Counted from the stretch's first letter, positions 21,154 through 29,850 are shown. The stretch: DNA of 64,000 bases from Brasilonema sennae CENA114 (GCF_006968745.1 NZ_CP030118.1:2740654-2804653); one strand, 5' to 3'. Program-made: numbers and translations. The notes: a model not told the origin generated them from the sequence alone.

Positions 21154-21428
21154 TGTTCTTGCTATAAAAAATTCGATATTTCACGCCCTTTCTCTCATAT
21201 TTTCTGCTATCAAAGCAAATTCCGTTTTTGAAATTAAAGTTAGCGCTGGCGCTCCGCGCTCGCCGTAGGCGATCGCACTACAGGATGACGCAAATAGTCA
21301 TCCCTACATCTTGTATTTTTGGAAGCTTTTTATGTAAAATTACGGCTACTTTAAGTTTCTTTATCACTCTTATGTACTTAAATTATTGATTCATCTTCTG
21401 TTATATTTTTGTACTCCTTATTTGCCTT

Positions 21429-21986
21429 TTACGGGTTTGTTCGGTTAGGTGCAAGATGTGAGTATACCCCTTTCTTGGTCAATTTAAGAAATTGGAACTC
21501 CCTACCATTGGTTAGAAAACCAAACACGGGTTTTCTAGAATCAGGACTGCCAAGTATATATGCCAGAACTTGAGGAATTGCTGCCTCTAGGGAGTATTGT
21601 GCGCGTTTTGCTTCAATCGTAATGATCCAAAACGGAGGATGAAATACCAAAATGTCTATTTGCCCGCGTACGATTGTGCCTTCATCTTCGGATACAATTT
21701 CTATCCCCTTTTCAGCAGTAATGTAAAAAGGCGGACGATAAAAACCTGCCAGCTTTAATAAAGGTGATAGTACAACCATTTTAACGACAGGTTCCAGAAT
21801 TTCATATTGAGATAAATGAAAAAACTCACCCTTAACTTCGTCAACAAGTTGCTTTTCTAAGTCACTGAGTTCAGGCAAATTATCCTGCCAGTCTCGGAAA
21901 AATTGTTCGTCCTCTATACGTTCTAGCCCAAATTTTTCGCTTAAGTGAGCAAGATTAATATCTTTTGCTTGTATTGTTTGAACCAT
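21429..21986 (-). pseudogene. PD-(D/E)XK nuclease-like protein, 3' end replaced by IS sequence
   Basis: About 170 native residues remain, followed by GVYSHLAPNRTNP, which is encoded by the IS end. The core GQIDILVFHPPFWIITIEAKRAQYS is a PD-(D/E)XK-type nuclease motif (Asp, then E-x-K), as in type I restriction R-subunit N-termini and many stand-alone cyanobacterial proteins; FGFLTNGREFQFLKL matches the following strand. Relatives continue for another 30-50 residues after this point. The catalytic core is whole, so partial activity cannot be excluded. No modification methylase is nearby. Confidence 0.72.
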
Positions 21987-22060
21987 AATTTTATGATTTC
22001 ACTTAAATAGGCGTAGTGATCAAGAAACTCAGTTTTAGAAAACCAAGTTTCTCTTGAAAT

Positions 22061-22951
22061 TTACAAAGACGATAACCAGTCCGAAATCTGCTGATTTACA
22101 ACATCTGGTACTTCATCATGAGGACAATGTCCAGCACCTGGAATTGGCACAATTTGGATATTTTTGCCATTCTCCCGCGCTTTTTCGTAAATCTTTGCCC
22201 CAGTGATTGGTGTCCAAGGGTCATCTGCACCCCATATCACCAGCAATGGGCGGGCGACTTTGGGCAAAAGTTCTATTGGAGAAGGACCCGGAGGTGCAGT
22301 GAGGATAGAAGTGAAAACTTGTTGCGCTCCTGGATCACAAGAAGGAGCATATAGTAAGTCTACCAATTCATCGGTGACTGCTTCCCGATTGCGATAAACT
22401 TGGTATAAAGTACGGCGAATTTGGGCTTTTTGACGGATGCGGTTGAAGACAAGTGCTCCGGTGATGCGCGATCGCACCAAAGAGTTAAAAGCTCCCATCA
22501 CGATGCGTAACGGCGGGTTCAACTCGTGCGATCGATGGCTTAATCCACCTGCACAGTTAATCAAAACGCCACCTGCAGCTATTTCCGGATGTTCCGCCAC
22601 CACTGTTAAGCTCAAAAGTGCACCAATCGAGTTCCCGATAAATACAGCAGGTTCAGTAATGTGTGCTGTCCAAAAATCCTTGAGCAATTCCACCCACAGT
22701 TCTACAGTATAATTTAACGGAGCTTTATCAGAACCACCAAATCCCAAAAGGTCAAGAGCAAAAACTCGGTAGCCACTGGCTGCTAAAACGGGGATATTTT
22801 TCCGCCAATGTCCAATAGAAGCACCAAAGCCATGAACCAGTACAAGGGGGCGTCCAGTACCCATGACAGTGTACTGGATTTTGTGACCTTGCCAAGTCCA
22901 AAAGAGTTTTTCAAAGTTGGGTGTTACTTGCTGCTGAGTTGTTACAGTCAT
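22061..22951 (-). CDS. Alpha/beta-fold hydrolase
   Basis: 296 residues, soluble. LVLVHGFGASIGHW is the oxyanion-hole region, GNSIGALL carries the nucleophilic serine, LVIWGADDPWTP has the acid, and IPGAGHCPHDEVP has the histidine. It belongs to the group of cyanobacterial/plant hydrolases that includes pheophytinase-like enzymes, but the substrate cannot be assigned. Monocistronic; the next gene upstream is divergent and of foreign composition. Confidence 0.88.
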   Translation of the reverse strand: MTVTTQQQVTPNFEKLFWTWQGHKIQYTVMGTGRPLVLVHGFGASIGHWRKNIPVLAASGYRVFALDLLGFGGSDKAPLNYTVELWVELLKDFWTAHITEPAVFIGNSIGALLSLTVVAEHPEIAAGGVLINCAGGLSHRSHELNPPLRIVMGAFNSLVRSRITGALVFNRIRQKAQIRRTLYQVYRNREAVTDELVDLLYAPSCDPGAQQVFTSILTAPPGPSPIELLPKVARPLLVIWGADDPWTPITGAKIYEKARENGKNIQIVPIPGAGHCPHDEVPDVVNQQISDWLSSL

Positions 22952-23147
22952 TATTAAGATTCTTAACGTTTTTCCTCATATATTCATTTTCTCTAATTTC
23001 AAAGGATTAGGAACAACGTGCTAATATCATGTCTGGATAAATATAAGTCAATTACGTAAGGGCAAAGCGTGCCCTCTAGGCGTAAAGAGCGGAGCGTGTA
23101 TTGAAAGTATATCCGTCCGCCATGTTGGAAGATTATTAAAGGTGCCT

Positions 23148-24059
23148 ATGACTTCTGGCAAAATGCATGTTGACGAGGTAGACACCGACGCATCACTCGT
23201 GAGCCGGTTGCTCGCGTCGCAGTTCCCGCAGTGGGCCGACCTTCCCATCGAGCCGGTTCAGTCCGCTGGCACAGACAACGCGGTCTATCGTCTTGGCGAT
23301 GACATGGCTGTGCGACTACCCCGCATCCATTGGGCTATCGGTCAGGTGGAGAAGGAGCACCAGTGGTTGCCAAGACTTGCCTCGTTCCTGCCGCTTACCA
23401 TCCCCATTCCGCTCGCGATGGGCGAACCCGGCGAGGGCTACCCCTGGCAGTGGTCGGTCTATCGGTGGCTTGAAGGCGAGAGCGCGACGATCAAGCGGAT
23501 TGCTGATCCACCTCAGGCGGCGACGGATCTGGCGCAATTCATCACCGCTCTGCAACAGATTGATACCACAGGCGGACCGCTAGCTGTGGATCACAACTTG
23601 CGCGGCATTCCCCTAACAAGGCGAGACACGGGAACCCGTCAGGCAATTGCAGCCCTACATGACACGATCAATGTTGATATAGCAATGATCGTGTGGGAAG
23701 CCGCCCTTCAGGCACCCGAATGGGATCGCGCGCCTGTCTAGTTCCACGGAGATTTGCTACCCGGGAACCTGCTGGTCGAACGGGGTCGCTTAAGTGCCGT
23801 CATCGACTTCGGGGGTCTGGGCGTGGGAGACCCCGCCTGTGACTTGATAATCGCATGGGGTCTGTTCTCCGGCGAGAGCCGCGACGTGTTCCGCGCAGCA
23901 CTAGCGGTTGATGACGCGACGTGGGCGCGAGGTCGGGGTCACGCACTGTCCCAAGCGGTGATCTTCATCCCATACTACTTAAACACCAACCCTGTGGGAG
24001 TTGGCAACGCCCGACGCATGATCGATGAAGTTCTTGCCGACTATAGGGCGAGCAATTGA
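23148..24059 (+). pseudogene. Aminoglycoside phosphotransferase-family gene with one in-frame amber codon
   Basis: About 303 codons in one frame interrupted only by TAG at 23739-23741. The kinase-like fold is intact on both sides: QSAGTDNAVYRLGDDMAVRLPR (nucleotide loop and lysine region), YRWLEGESA (hinge), then after the stop FHGDLLPGNLLV (Brenner catalytic motif) and AVIDFGGLGVGDPACDL (metal-binding DFG equivalent). Relatives have Trp where the stop is (PVWFHGD), so TGG to TAG explains it. GC content is clearly higher than in the neighbours, indicating transfer from a high-GC bacterium. Drug specificity, if any, is unknown; many such proteins act on other metabolites. Confidence 0.85.
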
Positions 24060-24149
24060 GGGAGCCTGCTCCCGCAGATGTCGTTGAGTAGTTTGAACCT
24101 TCCCAACAATGGCTTGTACCGGACGCTTCGCCGTCCGTAGCTCTGCGGC

Positions 24150-24168
24150 AATAATAATTATCATTATT
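24150..24168. promoter_or_regulatory. Orphan Fur/Zur-box-like sequence
   Basis: AATAATAATTATCATTATT matches the 19-bp Fur consensus (GATAATGATAATCATTATC) at about 15 positions. It lies between the phosphotransferase pseudogene and the TnpB element with no gene start nearby, so it may be chance in AT-rich DNA or a relic of a lost iron- or zinc-regulated gene. Confidence 0.3.
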
Positions 24169-24239
24169 GTTTAGGTGTGGATTCTTGATTTTTTTGATTA
24201 ATTTATTCTTTGGAAGTTCCAAAATCTAAGATTGGGTAA

Positions 24240-24290
24240 TTTGACATACTCCCCGCCCTACAAGTGCGGGGATTCTTGACGCTTCACTGA
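24240..24290 (-). ncRNA. Putative omega-RNA 3' region / IS605 right end
   Basis: Immediately downstream of tnpB, on its strand, a stem CCCCGCacttGTAGGGCGGGG-like hairpin is followed by AGTATGTCAAATTACCC. TnpB guide RNAs are processed from the 3' end of the tnpB transcript and finish at the right end of the element, so the guide would be the flanking host sequence below ~24240. Placement is inferred from the known family organisation. Confidence 0.5.
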
Positions 24291-25436
24291 GATGTGCTGG
24301 CAAGCCAGTCTTACCTTCTCTGTGCGTCCATTTAGAGTCGGGCAATGCCCTATCCCGACTTTATTTATATTTTTCGCTGCGTTCTCGTCTCTGTCCTGTT
24401 CCGTTCCACAGTTTAAGCAGAGAATAGAACGAATTGATAGATCAACTTTACCCCACCTAAACCCCCAATCAAAACAGATTTGGCTGGTTGGCTCCCATCG
24501 ACTAATAACGCGAAATGTTCTACCCAGCTTTTCAGACTTTGCCTCACAAAATGTTCGGAATTGACGCCAACCTTGCAAGCTAATCGCTCGCGCTAGTTTG
24601 CGGTTCTTAACCATTCCGGATACATTCAAATCTTCCAAGACAATTGTCTGGTTTTCACTAACCACTTTGGTTGATAGTTTGTGCAAGAAATCTTTTCTGG
24701 TATCAGCTACCCGATTCTGCAACTTGGCTATTTTAACTCGGGTCTTATTCCGACGCTTTGAATCTTTTTGTTGACGCGCTAACTGGCGTTGTTTGCGTCG
24801 TATTTTCTTGTCTAGCTTTGAGTAGTCGGGACTGACGGCTTTTTCACCATTGCTCATCACTGCAAAAGTTTTTATTCCCAAATCAATCCCGATGCTTTGG
24901 TTTTTGGCTTCGACTTGAATGGGTACAACTTCTACTACGAAACTGAGAAAATAACGATTAGCGCAGTCTTTTATTACTGTTACCGAGCTTGGTGCTGATG
25001 GTAACTGTCTTGACCAAATAGGTTTAACATTACCAATCTTAGCCAAGTAGATTTCTTCATTTTTTATTGAAAATCCACCAATTCTAAAACGGGCAGATTG
25101 CTGATTTGTTCTTTTCTTAAACTTAGGAGTGCCTATTTTCTTTCCTTTCCGCTTACTTTTGAGTGAATCAAAAAAGTTTTTGTAAGCTACTCCTAAATCA
25201 GCGACCGATTGTTGTAACGGGATGTTTGAGACATTTGCCAACCATTCACGTTCTACTTTTTTCTTTGCTTGTGTGATGACAAGTTTCTGCAAATCGTTGT
25301 TACTTGGCAGCTTCTCCGATTGTTTGCAAATCGCCAGCGCATCATTCCAAACTGTCCGAACGCAACCGAACAATTGAGCTAAACTCACTTGTTGCTGACT
25401 GGTTGGATAAAATCGGAACTGATATCTGGCTTTCAC
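24258..25436 (-). CDS. tnpB: TnpB RNA-guided endonuclease (IS605 OrfB)
   Basis: 392 residues starting at a GTG. The N-terminal helix-turn-helix/REC part begins MKARYQFRFYPTSQQQVSLAQLFGCVRTVWNDAL. The RuvC nuclease is complete by eye: IGIDLGIKTFAVMSNG (first Asp), IVLEDLNVSGMVKN (Glu), and the last Asp in EQDRDENAAKNI, with zinc-finger cysteines at QICFDWGF and LCLNCG. The first finger has only one Cys (ICFDWG where C-x-x-C is usual), so zinc binding may be impaired. Length matches active TnpBs. The guide RNA should extend through the 3' end of the gene into the right-end hairpin. It is divergent from a 46-residue RHH gene. Confidence 0.92.
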   Translation of the reverse strand: MKARYQFRFYPTSQQQVSLAQLFGCVRTVWNDALAICKQSEKLPSNNDLQKLVITQAKKKVEREWLANVSNIPLQQSVADLGVAYKNFFDSLKSKRKGKKIGTPKFKKRTNQQSARFRIGGFSIKNEEIYLAKIGNVKPIWSRQLPSAPSSVTVIKDCANRYFLSFVVEVVPIQVEAKNQSIGIDLGIKTFAVMSNGEKAVSPDYSKLDKKIRRKQRQLARQQKDSKRRNKTRVKIAKLQNRVADTRKDFLHKLSTKVVSENQTIVLEDLNVSGMVKNRKLARAISLQGWRQFRTFCEAKSEKLGRTFRVISRWEPTSQICFDWGFRWGKVDLSIRSILCLNCGTEQDRDENAAKNINKVGIGHCPTLNGRTEKVRLACQHISVKRQESPHL

Positions 25437-25488
25437 TGTTTTCTTTTAACTCTGTTATCATTGTATAGCATATCGACATACAAGCGCA

Positions 25489-25629
25489 ATGAATAAAAGC
25501 GTATTTTTTCGTTTGACAGAAGGGGAACTGGCACATCTAGAAGAGTATTGCCAAATATCTGGAAGAACTAAGTCTGATGTGCTTAGAGATCTCATTCGGA
25601 AACTGAAAATCAATAAAAAGCTGTCCTAG
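25489..25629 (+). CDS. 46-residue ribbon-helix-helix protein linked to tnpB
   Basis: MNKSVFFRLTEGELAHLEEY then CQISGRTKSDVLRDLIRKLK: a beta-strand with alternating pattern, two helices, and the SGRTKSDVLRDLI turn typical of CopG/RHH DNA-binding proteins. It is divergent from tnpB with starts ~50 bases apart, and its stop lies in the element's left end. The likely job is repression of tnpB or of the shared promoter. It is easily missed because of its size. Confidence 0.72.
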   Translation: MNKSVFFRLTEGELAHLEEYCQISGRTKSDVLRDLIRKLKINKKLS

Positions 25630-25650
25630 AAGGACGGGGCTTGTATCCCA

Positions 25651-26076
25651 TTAATTACGGTCAACCGGACTAAGCTCTCGTCGCCACGGTTTGAGAATCA
25701 GTGCTGACCAAAAAAGAAATCCCAATATAGCCAAACCAGTCAACCCATCAGTCCAAATAAAGAGGTGCATCTTCGCTGAGAACTTTGACAAAGTTCCATA
25801 AAGGTAATGCCCTAAGCTTGATAAACCTGTTAATGAGTAGACGAATAGACAGCTATAAGCAAGCCAAAACTTTCGGTATTTATACAACCAATACCCAGTG
25901 ATGCCCACTGCTGTAAGAATAAGCCACGATTGATAAATTGAAGGGGCTGTAATCCATTCAGGTTGGGGATATTGCTTGATGAATAGATAATTATCAGTGA
26001 AATGAATGCCTGTAGAAATAATGCTGGTAAGAAGAAGAATTTTCAGTAATTTCTGATGGTTAACCTCAAGATTCAT
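25651..26076 (-). CDS. Four-helix integral membrane protein of unknown function
   Basis: 141 residues with four hydrophobic segments (~10-30, ~45-62, ~68-92, ~107-127) and His/Asn-containing loops (GIHFTDNYLFIKQYP, SLGHYLYG). No enzyme motif is recognised. It follows the acyl-CoA thioesterase gene on the same strand with a ~27-base gap, so the two are probably one transcript under the TetR dyads. Its stop codon abuts the TnpB element, so the original C-terminus may have been altered by the insertion. Confidence 0.7.
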   Translation of the reverse strand: MNLEVNHQKLLKILLLTSIISTGIHFTDNYLFIKQYPQPEWITAPSIYQSWLILTAVGITGYWLYKYRKFWLAYSCLFVYSLTGLSSLGHYLYGTLSKFSAKMHLFIWTDGLTGLAILGFLFWSALILKPWRRELSPVDRN

Positions 26077-26103
26077 AATTAGGTTTCCTCAAATTGAATA
26101 TTT

Positions 26104-26553
26104 TTAGCTGGATATCAGCGATGTTGTACGTTGAGCATCTCCCATTGAATCCACGTAAGGTGCGAACAAACAACGTTCCTCTGGGCGTAAACGTCTTGGA
26201 CGCATTGTTTGTGTATCCACAAACAATCCTTTTTGCCATCCCTCTGCTGCCAGTGTTCCTTGTTCTTTATAAAACTGGAACTGCATAATAGCAGATGCGT
26301 TTTTCAGTTCTGAGACCCACATTTCCATCCGCACGCGATCGCCCAAATAAAGCGGCGATTTATAAGTGATGTTCGTTTGAACCAGCACCGGAGCAAACCC
26401 TTGCTGAAAAATTTCTTGCGTTGGCATTCCAACGGCTTCCAACAGTTTTGTCCGTCCAATTTCCATCCACTGAATATAGACAGTGTTGTTCACGTGTCCA
26501 ATGAAATCAATGTGGAAAGAATACACCTCTAACTCAAAGGAAATCTTTTGCAT
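26104..26553 (-). CDS. Acyl-CoA thioesterase, 4HBT/YbgC-FadM type
   Basis: A hot-dog-fold thioesterase of ~149 residues from ATG 26553 (MQKISFELEVYSFHIDF); a TTG at 26559 would add two. The catalytic segment DFIGHVNNTVYIQWMEIGRTKLLEAVG is the classic 4HBT motif with Asp and HVNN. It hydrolyses acyl-CoA or acyl-ACP thioesters; chain length unknown. Divergent from a TetR regulator with two palindromes in between, so probably repressed by it and induced by an acyl or hydrophobic ligand. Confidence 0.87.
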   Translation of the reverse strand: MQKISFELEVYSFHIDFIGHVNNTVYIQWMEIGRTKLLEAVGMPTQEIFQQGFAPVLVQTNITYKSPLYLGDRVRMEMWVSELKNASAIMQFQFYKEQGTLAAEGWQKGLFVDTQTMRPRRLRPEERCLFAPYVDSMGDAQRTTSLISS

Positions 26554-26567
26554 CCTCAATCCTTAAA

Positions 26568-26610
26568 GTCACTGTTCAGTGACAATGTATCATAGTCACC
26601 AATTGGTGAC
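26568..26610. promoter_or_regulatory. Two 16-bp palindromic operators in the TetR/thioesterase divergent region
   Basis: GTCACTGTTCAGTGAC (26568-26583) and GTCACCAATTGGTGAC (26595-26610) share GTCAC...GTGAC half-sites and are 27 bp apart centre to centre. Both lie between the divergent starts, the arrangement expected for TetR-family autoregulation and control of the neighbour. Confidence 0.75.
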
Positions 26611-26629
26611 AAGTAGATGAGAACGATTT

Positions 26630-27241
26630 ATGGCTAGGGATAAAGAAGAAACGAAGGCACGAATTCTGGCAGCCGTTGGTAAACTATTGGCAGAATCGGG
26701 CTTTAAGCAACTGGGGGTGAATGCGATCGCCCGTGAAGCCGGGGTCGATAAAGTCTTGATTTATCGATATTTTGAGAACCTCCCCTCCCTGCTGGAAACC
26801 TTTGGCAAGGAGGGGAACTACTGGATGAGTGTTGAAGAATTAGTTGGGGATGAAACAGCCGTCGATGCAGAATCGACGGCTGAGTGGATGGTTTTGTTAT
26901 TGACGCGCTTTCTACATGACTTGCAAAAACGACCTATTACGCAAGAAATTATGCGCTGGGAGTTACTAGAAGGCAATGAGTTAACGCATGAATTGGCAAC
27001 AGTGCGCGATCGCGTGGCGATTGAAAGCCTGGAATTTCTCAAGCAAAAGTGTTCCTTCCCGGCAGATAAAGATATTCCTGCTATCAGTGCGGTGTTGATT
27101 GCTGGAATTGTTTATCTAGTTCTGCGAACCAAAGTCAGCAATACATTCTTAGGAATTGATTTTAGTTCACCAACCGGATGGCAGCGGATTGAAGAGGCGA
27201 TTGCATCTTTGATTCAGCCAATGGTTGAAACTGAGGAATAA
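26630..27241 (+). CDS. TetR family transcriptional regulator
   Basis: 203 residues. The N-terminal HTH covers KARILAAVGKLLAESGFKQLGVNAIAREAGVDKVLIYRYFENLPSLLETF (~9-57). The C-terminal helical ligand domain (~65-200) has no family-specific motif I can name. It is divergent from the thioesterase/membrane-protein pair and most likely controls it and itself through the twin palindromes at 26568-26610. Confidence 0.9.
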   Translation: MARDKEETKARILAAVGKLLAESGFKQLGVNAIAREAGVDKVLIYRYFENLPSLLETFGKEGNYWMSVEELVGDETAVDAESTAEWMVLLLTRFLHDLQKRPITQEIMRWELLEGNELTHELATVRDRVAIESLEFLKQKCSFPADKDIPAISAVLIAGIVYLVLRTKVSNTFLGIDFSSPTGWQRIEEAIASLIQPMVETEE

Positions 27242-27296
27242 AGCAGCTTCTCTATATACTGAGATCTTGCACTATTACGAGTAAACCACCAATTTA

Positions 27297-28340
27297 TCAT
27301 TCCAAAGTCATTGCTCCATTCTTACTTCCATTACCTTGCAGATAAATATCTCTAGCTGGGAAGGGAATCGTAATTCCCTCTTTCTGATAGCGTTTGTGTA
27401 ATTTCTTAATAAATAAATGCCTAGCCAAGCGCTGGTCAAAGAATTCATTGACCCGCATATAGAGGGTAAAATTTATACTAAAATCTGCAAATTCGTTAAA
27501 TCTTATATAAGGTGCATTTGCTGTTAATTCAGGAGCGATTTCTTCCATGACTTCTTTAGCAACTTCTACAGTGACTTTTTCGACTTGTTCAAGGTCGCTA
27601 TCATAGCTCACTCCCACGTTCATCGTTAATGTAATTTCTTTGACTGGCAGATGATAGTTAGTGAAAATAGCAGAGGCAAGCTTAGAATTTGGTACTATTA
27701 TGACGTTATTAGAAAGCTCTTTGATAGTGGTATTTCGCCAAGTTATATCTGTAACGTATCCTTCATGACCACCACCATCTAATTTAACATAATCTCCCGT
27801 TCTGACTTGCTTAGAAATAATTAAATAAAAACCAGAAAACAAATTTGCTAGTGTATCTTGAAGTGCGAGACCAACTGCTAAACCACCAACACCTAAAGTT
27901 GTTAATATTGGTGTAATTTGAACTCCTAGTGTTTGCAATACAATTAATGTTCCTAAAACTAAAACGGCAGTTTTAGCAACATTAGAAAGTAGTGAGGCAG
28001 AAAAACCATCTGCTCTGCGAAAAAATAAATTGACAAATCCAGCAGTGAGTCTAGCAAAAACAATAGTAAATGTGTATAAAAAACAGCCAGTGATAAGTTT
28101 TATCAATAATGCTGCAACATCTGCTTCAGGACGGTAACTAACTGTTGCACCGTAAAAGCCAGCAAGGAAGCACCAAAAGAAGGGCATACGGTTTAGGGAA
28201 CGAAATATAACTGCACTTCCCGGAATTCGTCTACTAGTAACAAATTTGTGCAGTCTTGTAAAAATTATTTTTTCGGTTATAATTCCACCAAGCAAGCCAG
28301 CCAAGATAAATACAAGTGGCAAAATCCAATGTTGTATCAT
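27297..28340 (-). CDS. Mechanosensitive ion channel, MscS family
   Basis: 347 residues. Five hydrophobic segments fill ~1-175, with the pore-lining helix at ~145-170 (GVGGLAVGLALQDTLANLFSGFYLIIS), then the beta domain with VRTGDYVKLDGGGHEGYVTDITWRNTTIKELSNNVIIVPNSKL and the C-terminal alpha/beta domain (VSYDSDLEQVEKVTVEVAKEV). It opens under membrane tension to release solutes after osmotic downshock. Stand-alone gene. Confidence 0.92.
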   Translation of the reverse strand: MIQHWILPLVFILAGLLGGIITEKIIFTRLHKFVTSRRIPGSAVIFRSLNRMPFFWCFLAGFYGATVSYRPEADVAALLIKLITGCFLYTFTIVFARLTAGFVNLFFRRADGFSASLLSNVAKTAVLVLGTLIVLQTLGVQITPILTTLGVGGLAVGLALQDTLANLFSGFYLIISKQVRTGDYVKLDGGGHEGYVTDITWRNTTIKELSNNVIIVPNSKLASAIFTNYHLPVKEITLTMNVGVSYDSDLEQVEKVTVEVAKEVMEEIAPELTANAPYIRFNEFADFSINFTLYMRVNEFFDQRLARHLFIKKLHKRYQKEGITIPFPARDIYLQGNGSKNGAMTLE

Positions 28341-28555
28341 GACAATTTTTAATTTTCAATTTTCAATTTGAGATTAAGATTGGTCAATTGTTTCCTTGTC
28401 CAGTGTAAATAAAACACGTGGAATCTACGTAAATTCAATTATTGAGTAGACAGAAAAATATTACTCATTTTCTCGTATTGCGTCGAAACAACTAAATCAA
28501 CGCAATAATATCTCTTGGTGTTTTGATCGTCAAAACTTTTTACAACAGTGAGTTC

Positions 28556-29473
28556 ATGGATCTGCCGATAGTCTACCACCCTGACTACGTTGCCCCACTA
28601 CCTGAAGGTCATCGCTTCCCGATGCCAAAATTTCGGCAACTGTATGAACTATTATTAGCAGATGGCGTGGCGCAAAAAGAACAATTTTATCTGCCCTCAC
28701 GCCCACCAGAAGAATTAATAGAGTTAGTTCATACCCCAGAGTACGTGCAAGCTTATTGTACAGGCACTCTGGATGCCAAAGCACAGCGACGTATTGGGTT
28801 ACCTTGGAGTTCCTCACTGGTTAATCGTACATGTGTCGCCGTTGGTGGAACAATCCTGACGGCACAATTAGCCCTCAAGTACGGTTTGGCTTGTAACACT
28901 GCTGGTGGTACTCATCACGCCTTTCCCAGTTATGGATCTGGTTTTTGTATTTTCAATGATTTGGCAATTGCAGTTCGAGTATTGCAAAAACTCCGCCTAG
29001 TTCAGAAAATCTTGATTGTAGACTTAGACGTGCATCAAGGGGATGGTACTGCTTTTATCTTTGAAGGGGATAATAGTGTTTTCACCTTCTCTATGCACTG
29101 CGAAGTCAATTTCCCTGGAACTAAGCAAAAAAGTGATTTGGATGTTCCCCTACCTGTGGGGATGGAAGATGATGCTTATCTGCAAACATTAGCTCAATAC
29201 TTACCAGATTTGTTGTCTGATGTCAAGCCAGATTTAGTGTTATACGATGCTGGTGTTGACCCTCATATTGGGGACAAGCTAGGAAAATTAGCCTTAACTG
29301 ATACTGGTTTATACCGCAGAGAAATGCAAGTGTTGAGTACTTGTATTGCGGCTGGCTATAGAGTAGCCTGTGTGATTGGTGGTGGATATGCGGATGATCT
29401 CAAATCACTTGTGTATCGTCACTCCTTAGTGCATCGGGCTGCGAGTGAAGTTTATCAGCAATACAGACTTTGA
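28556..29473 (+). CDS. Histone deacetylase-like amidohydrolase
   Basis: A 305-residue arginase-fold zinc deacetylase from ATG 28556 (MDLPIVYHPDYVAPLPEGHRFPMPKF); a TTG 33 bases earlier is the alternative. The active-site motifs are intact: GGTHHAFPSYGSGFCIFND (His-His), VDLDVHQGDGTAFIF (zinc Asp/His) and YDAGVDPHIGDKLG (zinc Asp). Bacterial members remove acetyl groups from small molecules such as acetylpolyamines or acetoin-related substrates, or from proteins; which applies here is unknown. Confidence 0.92.
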   Translation: MDLPIVYHPDYVAPLPEGHRFPMPKFRQLYELLLADGVAQKEQFYLPSRPPEELIELVHTPEYVQAYCTGTLDAKAQRRIGLPWSSSLVNRTCVAVGGTILTAQLALKYGLACNTAGGTHHAFPSYGSGFCIFNDLAIAVRVLQKLRLVQKILIVDLDVHQGDGTAFIFEGDNSVFTFSMHCEVNFPGTKQKSDLDVPLPVGMEDDAYLQTLAQYLPDLLSDVKPDLVLYDAGVDPHIGDKLGKLALTDTGLYRREMQVLSTCIAAGYRVACVIGGGYADDLKSLVYRHSLVHRAASEVYQQYRL

Positions 29474-29589
29474 CCTTCGTAAATAATTTAGTCTAAACTC
29501 CAGTGTGGTTTACAAAAGCAAAAGGGGCAGACATCGTTCCAGGTGTCCGCCCAAGAATGTATCTTTATTAATAGCTGTACTAGAATTAA

Positions 29590-29820
29590 CTAGCTGTTGG
29601 GAGACTGAGTTGATGAATGTTGGTCAAGCAGACCCTCTTCGAGCATACATCGAATCACCCACTGCCGAAGCTTCTCTGAGCGGTTAGGAAGAGTCCTTAA
29701 GACTGCATCAACTTCAGGTGGAAACTTACAACCAATAACTTTAACGTCGCCACCAATATCCTTACCTTGTGATACAAAGCCTCGGTGACCTTTTACTGCC
29801 TTACCATAAGTGTGTGACAT
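29590..29820 (-). CDS. Small RHH-like protein, probably DNA-binding
   Basis: 76 residues. The core DVKVIGCKFPPEVDAVLRTL then NRSEKLRQWVIRCMLEEGLL reads as beta-helix-helix, similar to ribbon-helix-helix proteins; the rest is polar. A perfect 16-bp palindrome lies 31 bases upstream of the start, suggesting autoregulation. I recognise it only as a conserved-looking cyanobacterial small protein, so the function is inferred from fold pattern and context. Confidence 0.62.
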   Translation of the reverse strand: MSHTYGKAVKGHRGFVSQGKDIGGDVKVIGCKFPPEVDAVLRTLPNRSEKLRQWVIRCMLEEGLLDQHSSTQSPNS

Positions 29821-29850
29821 AAAAATATATTTTTTACTCTTGACTTATAA

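Larger units (their letters stand above)
20007..21467. mobile_element. Decayed IS4-superfamily insertion sequence
   Basis: The ends carry a ~18-20-bp inverted repeat: TATACTCACATCTTGCACC at 20007 and its complement ending at 21467. An 8-9-bp direct repeat (TATACCCCT) is present outside both ends, consistent with target duplication; the exact boundary is uncertain by two bases because the repeat overlaps the ends. The transposase inside is broken twice. The insertion sits in the 3' end of a nuclease-like gene. Confidence 0.78.
24240..25650. mobile_element. IS605/IS1341-type element carrying tnpB and a tiny RHH gene, no tnpA
   Basis: The right end (24240-24280) has the hairpin CCCCGC-n9-GCGGGG just past the tnpB stop, typical of IS605 ends and of the omega-RNA 3' region. 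The left end (25620-25650) carries GTCCTAGAAGGAC and GACGGGGCTTGTATCCC. No HUH transposase (tnpA) is present, so mobilisation would need one in trans. The stop codon of the next gene starts exactly at 25651, right at the apparent element edge. Confidence 0.75.

Noticed and set aside
29505..29687. 60-codon plus-strand open frame behind the deacetylase gene
   Set aside because: It is antisense to the better supported RHH-like gene and has no own features.
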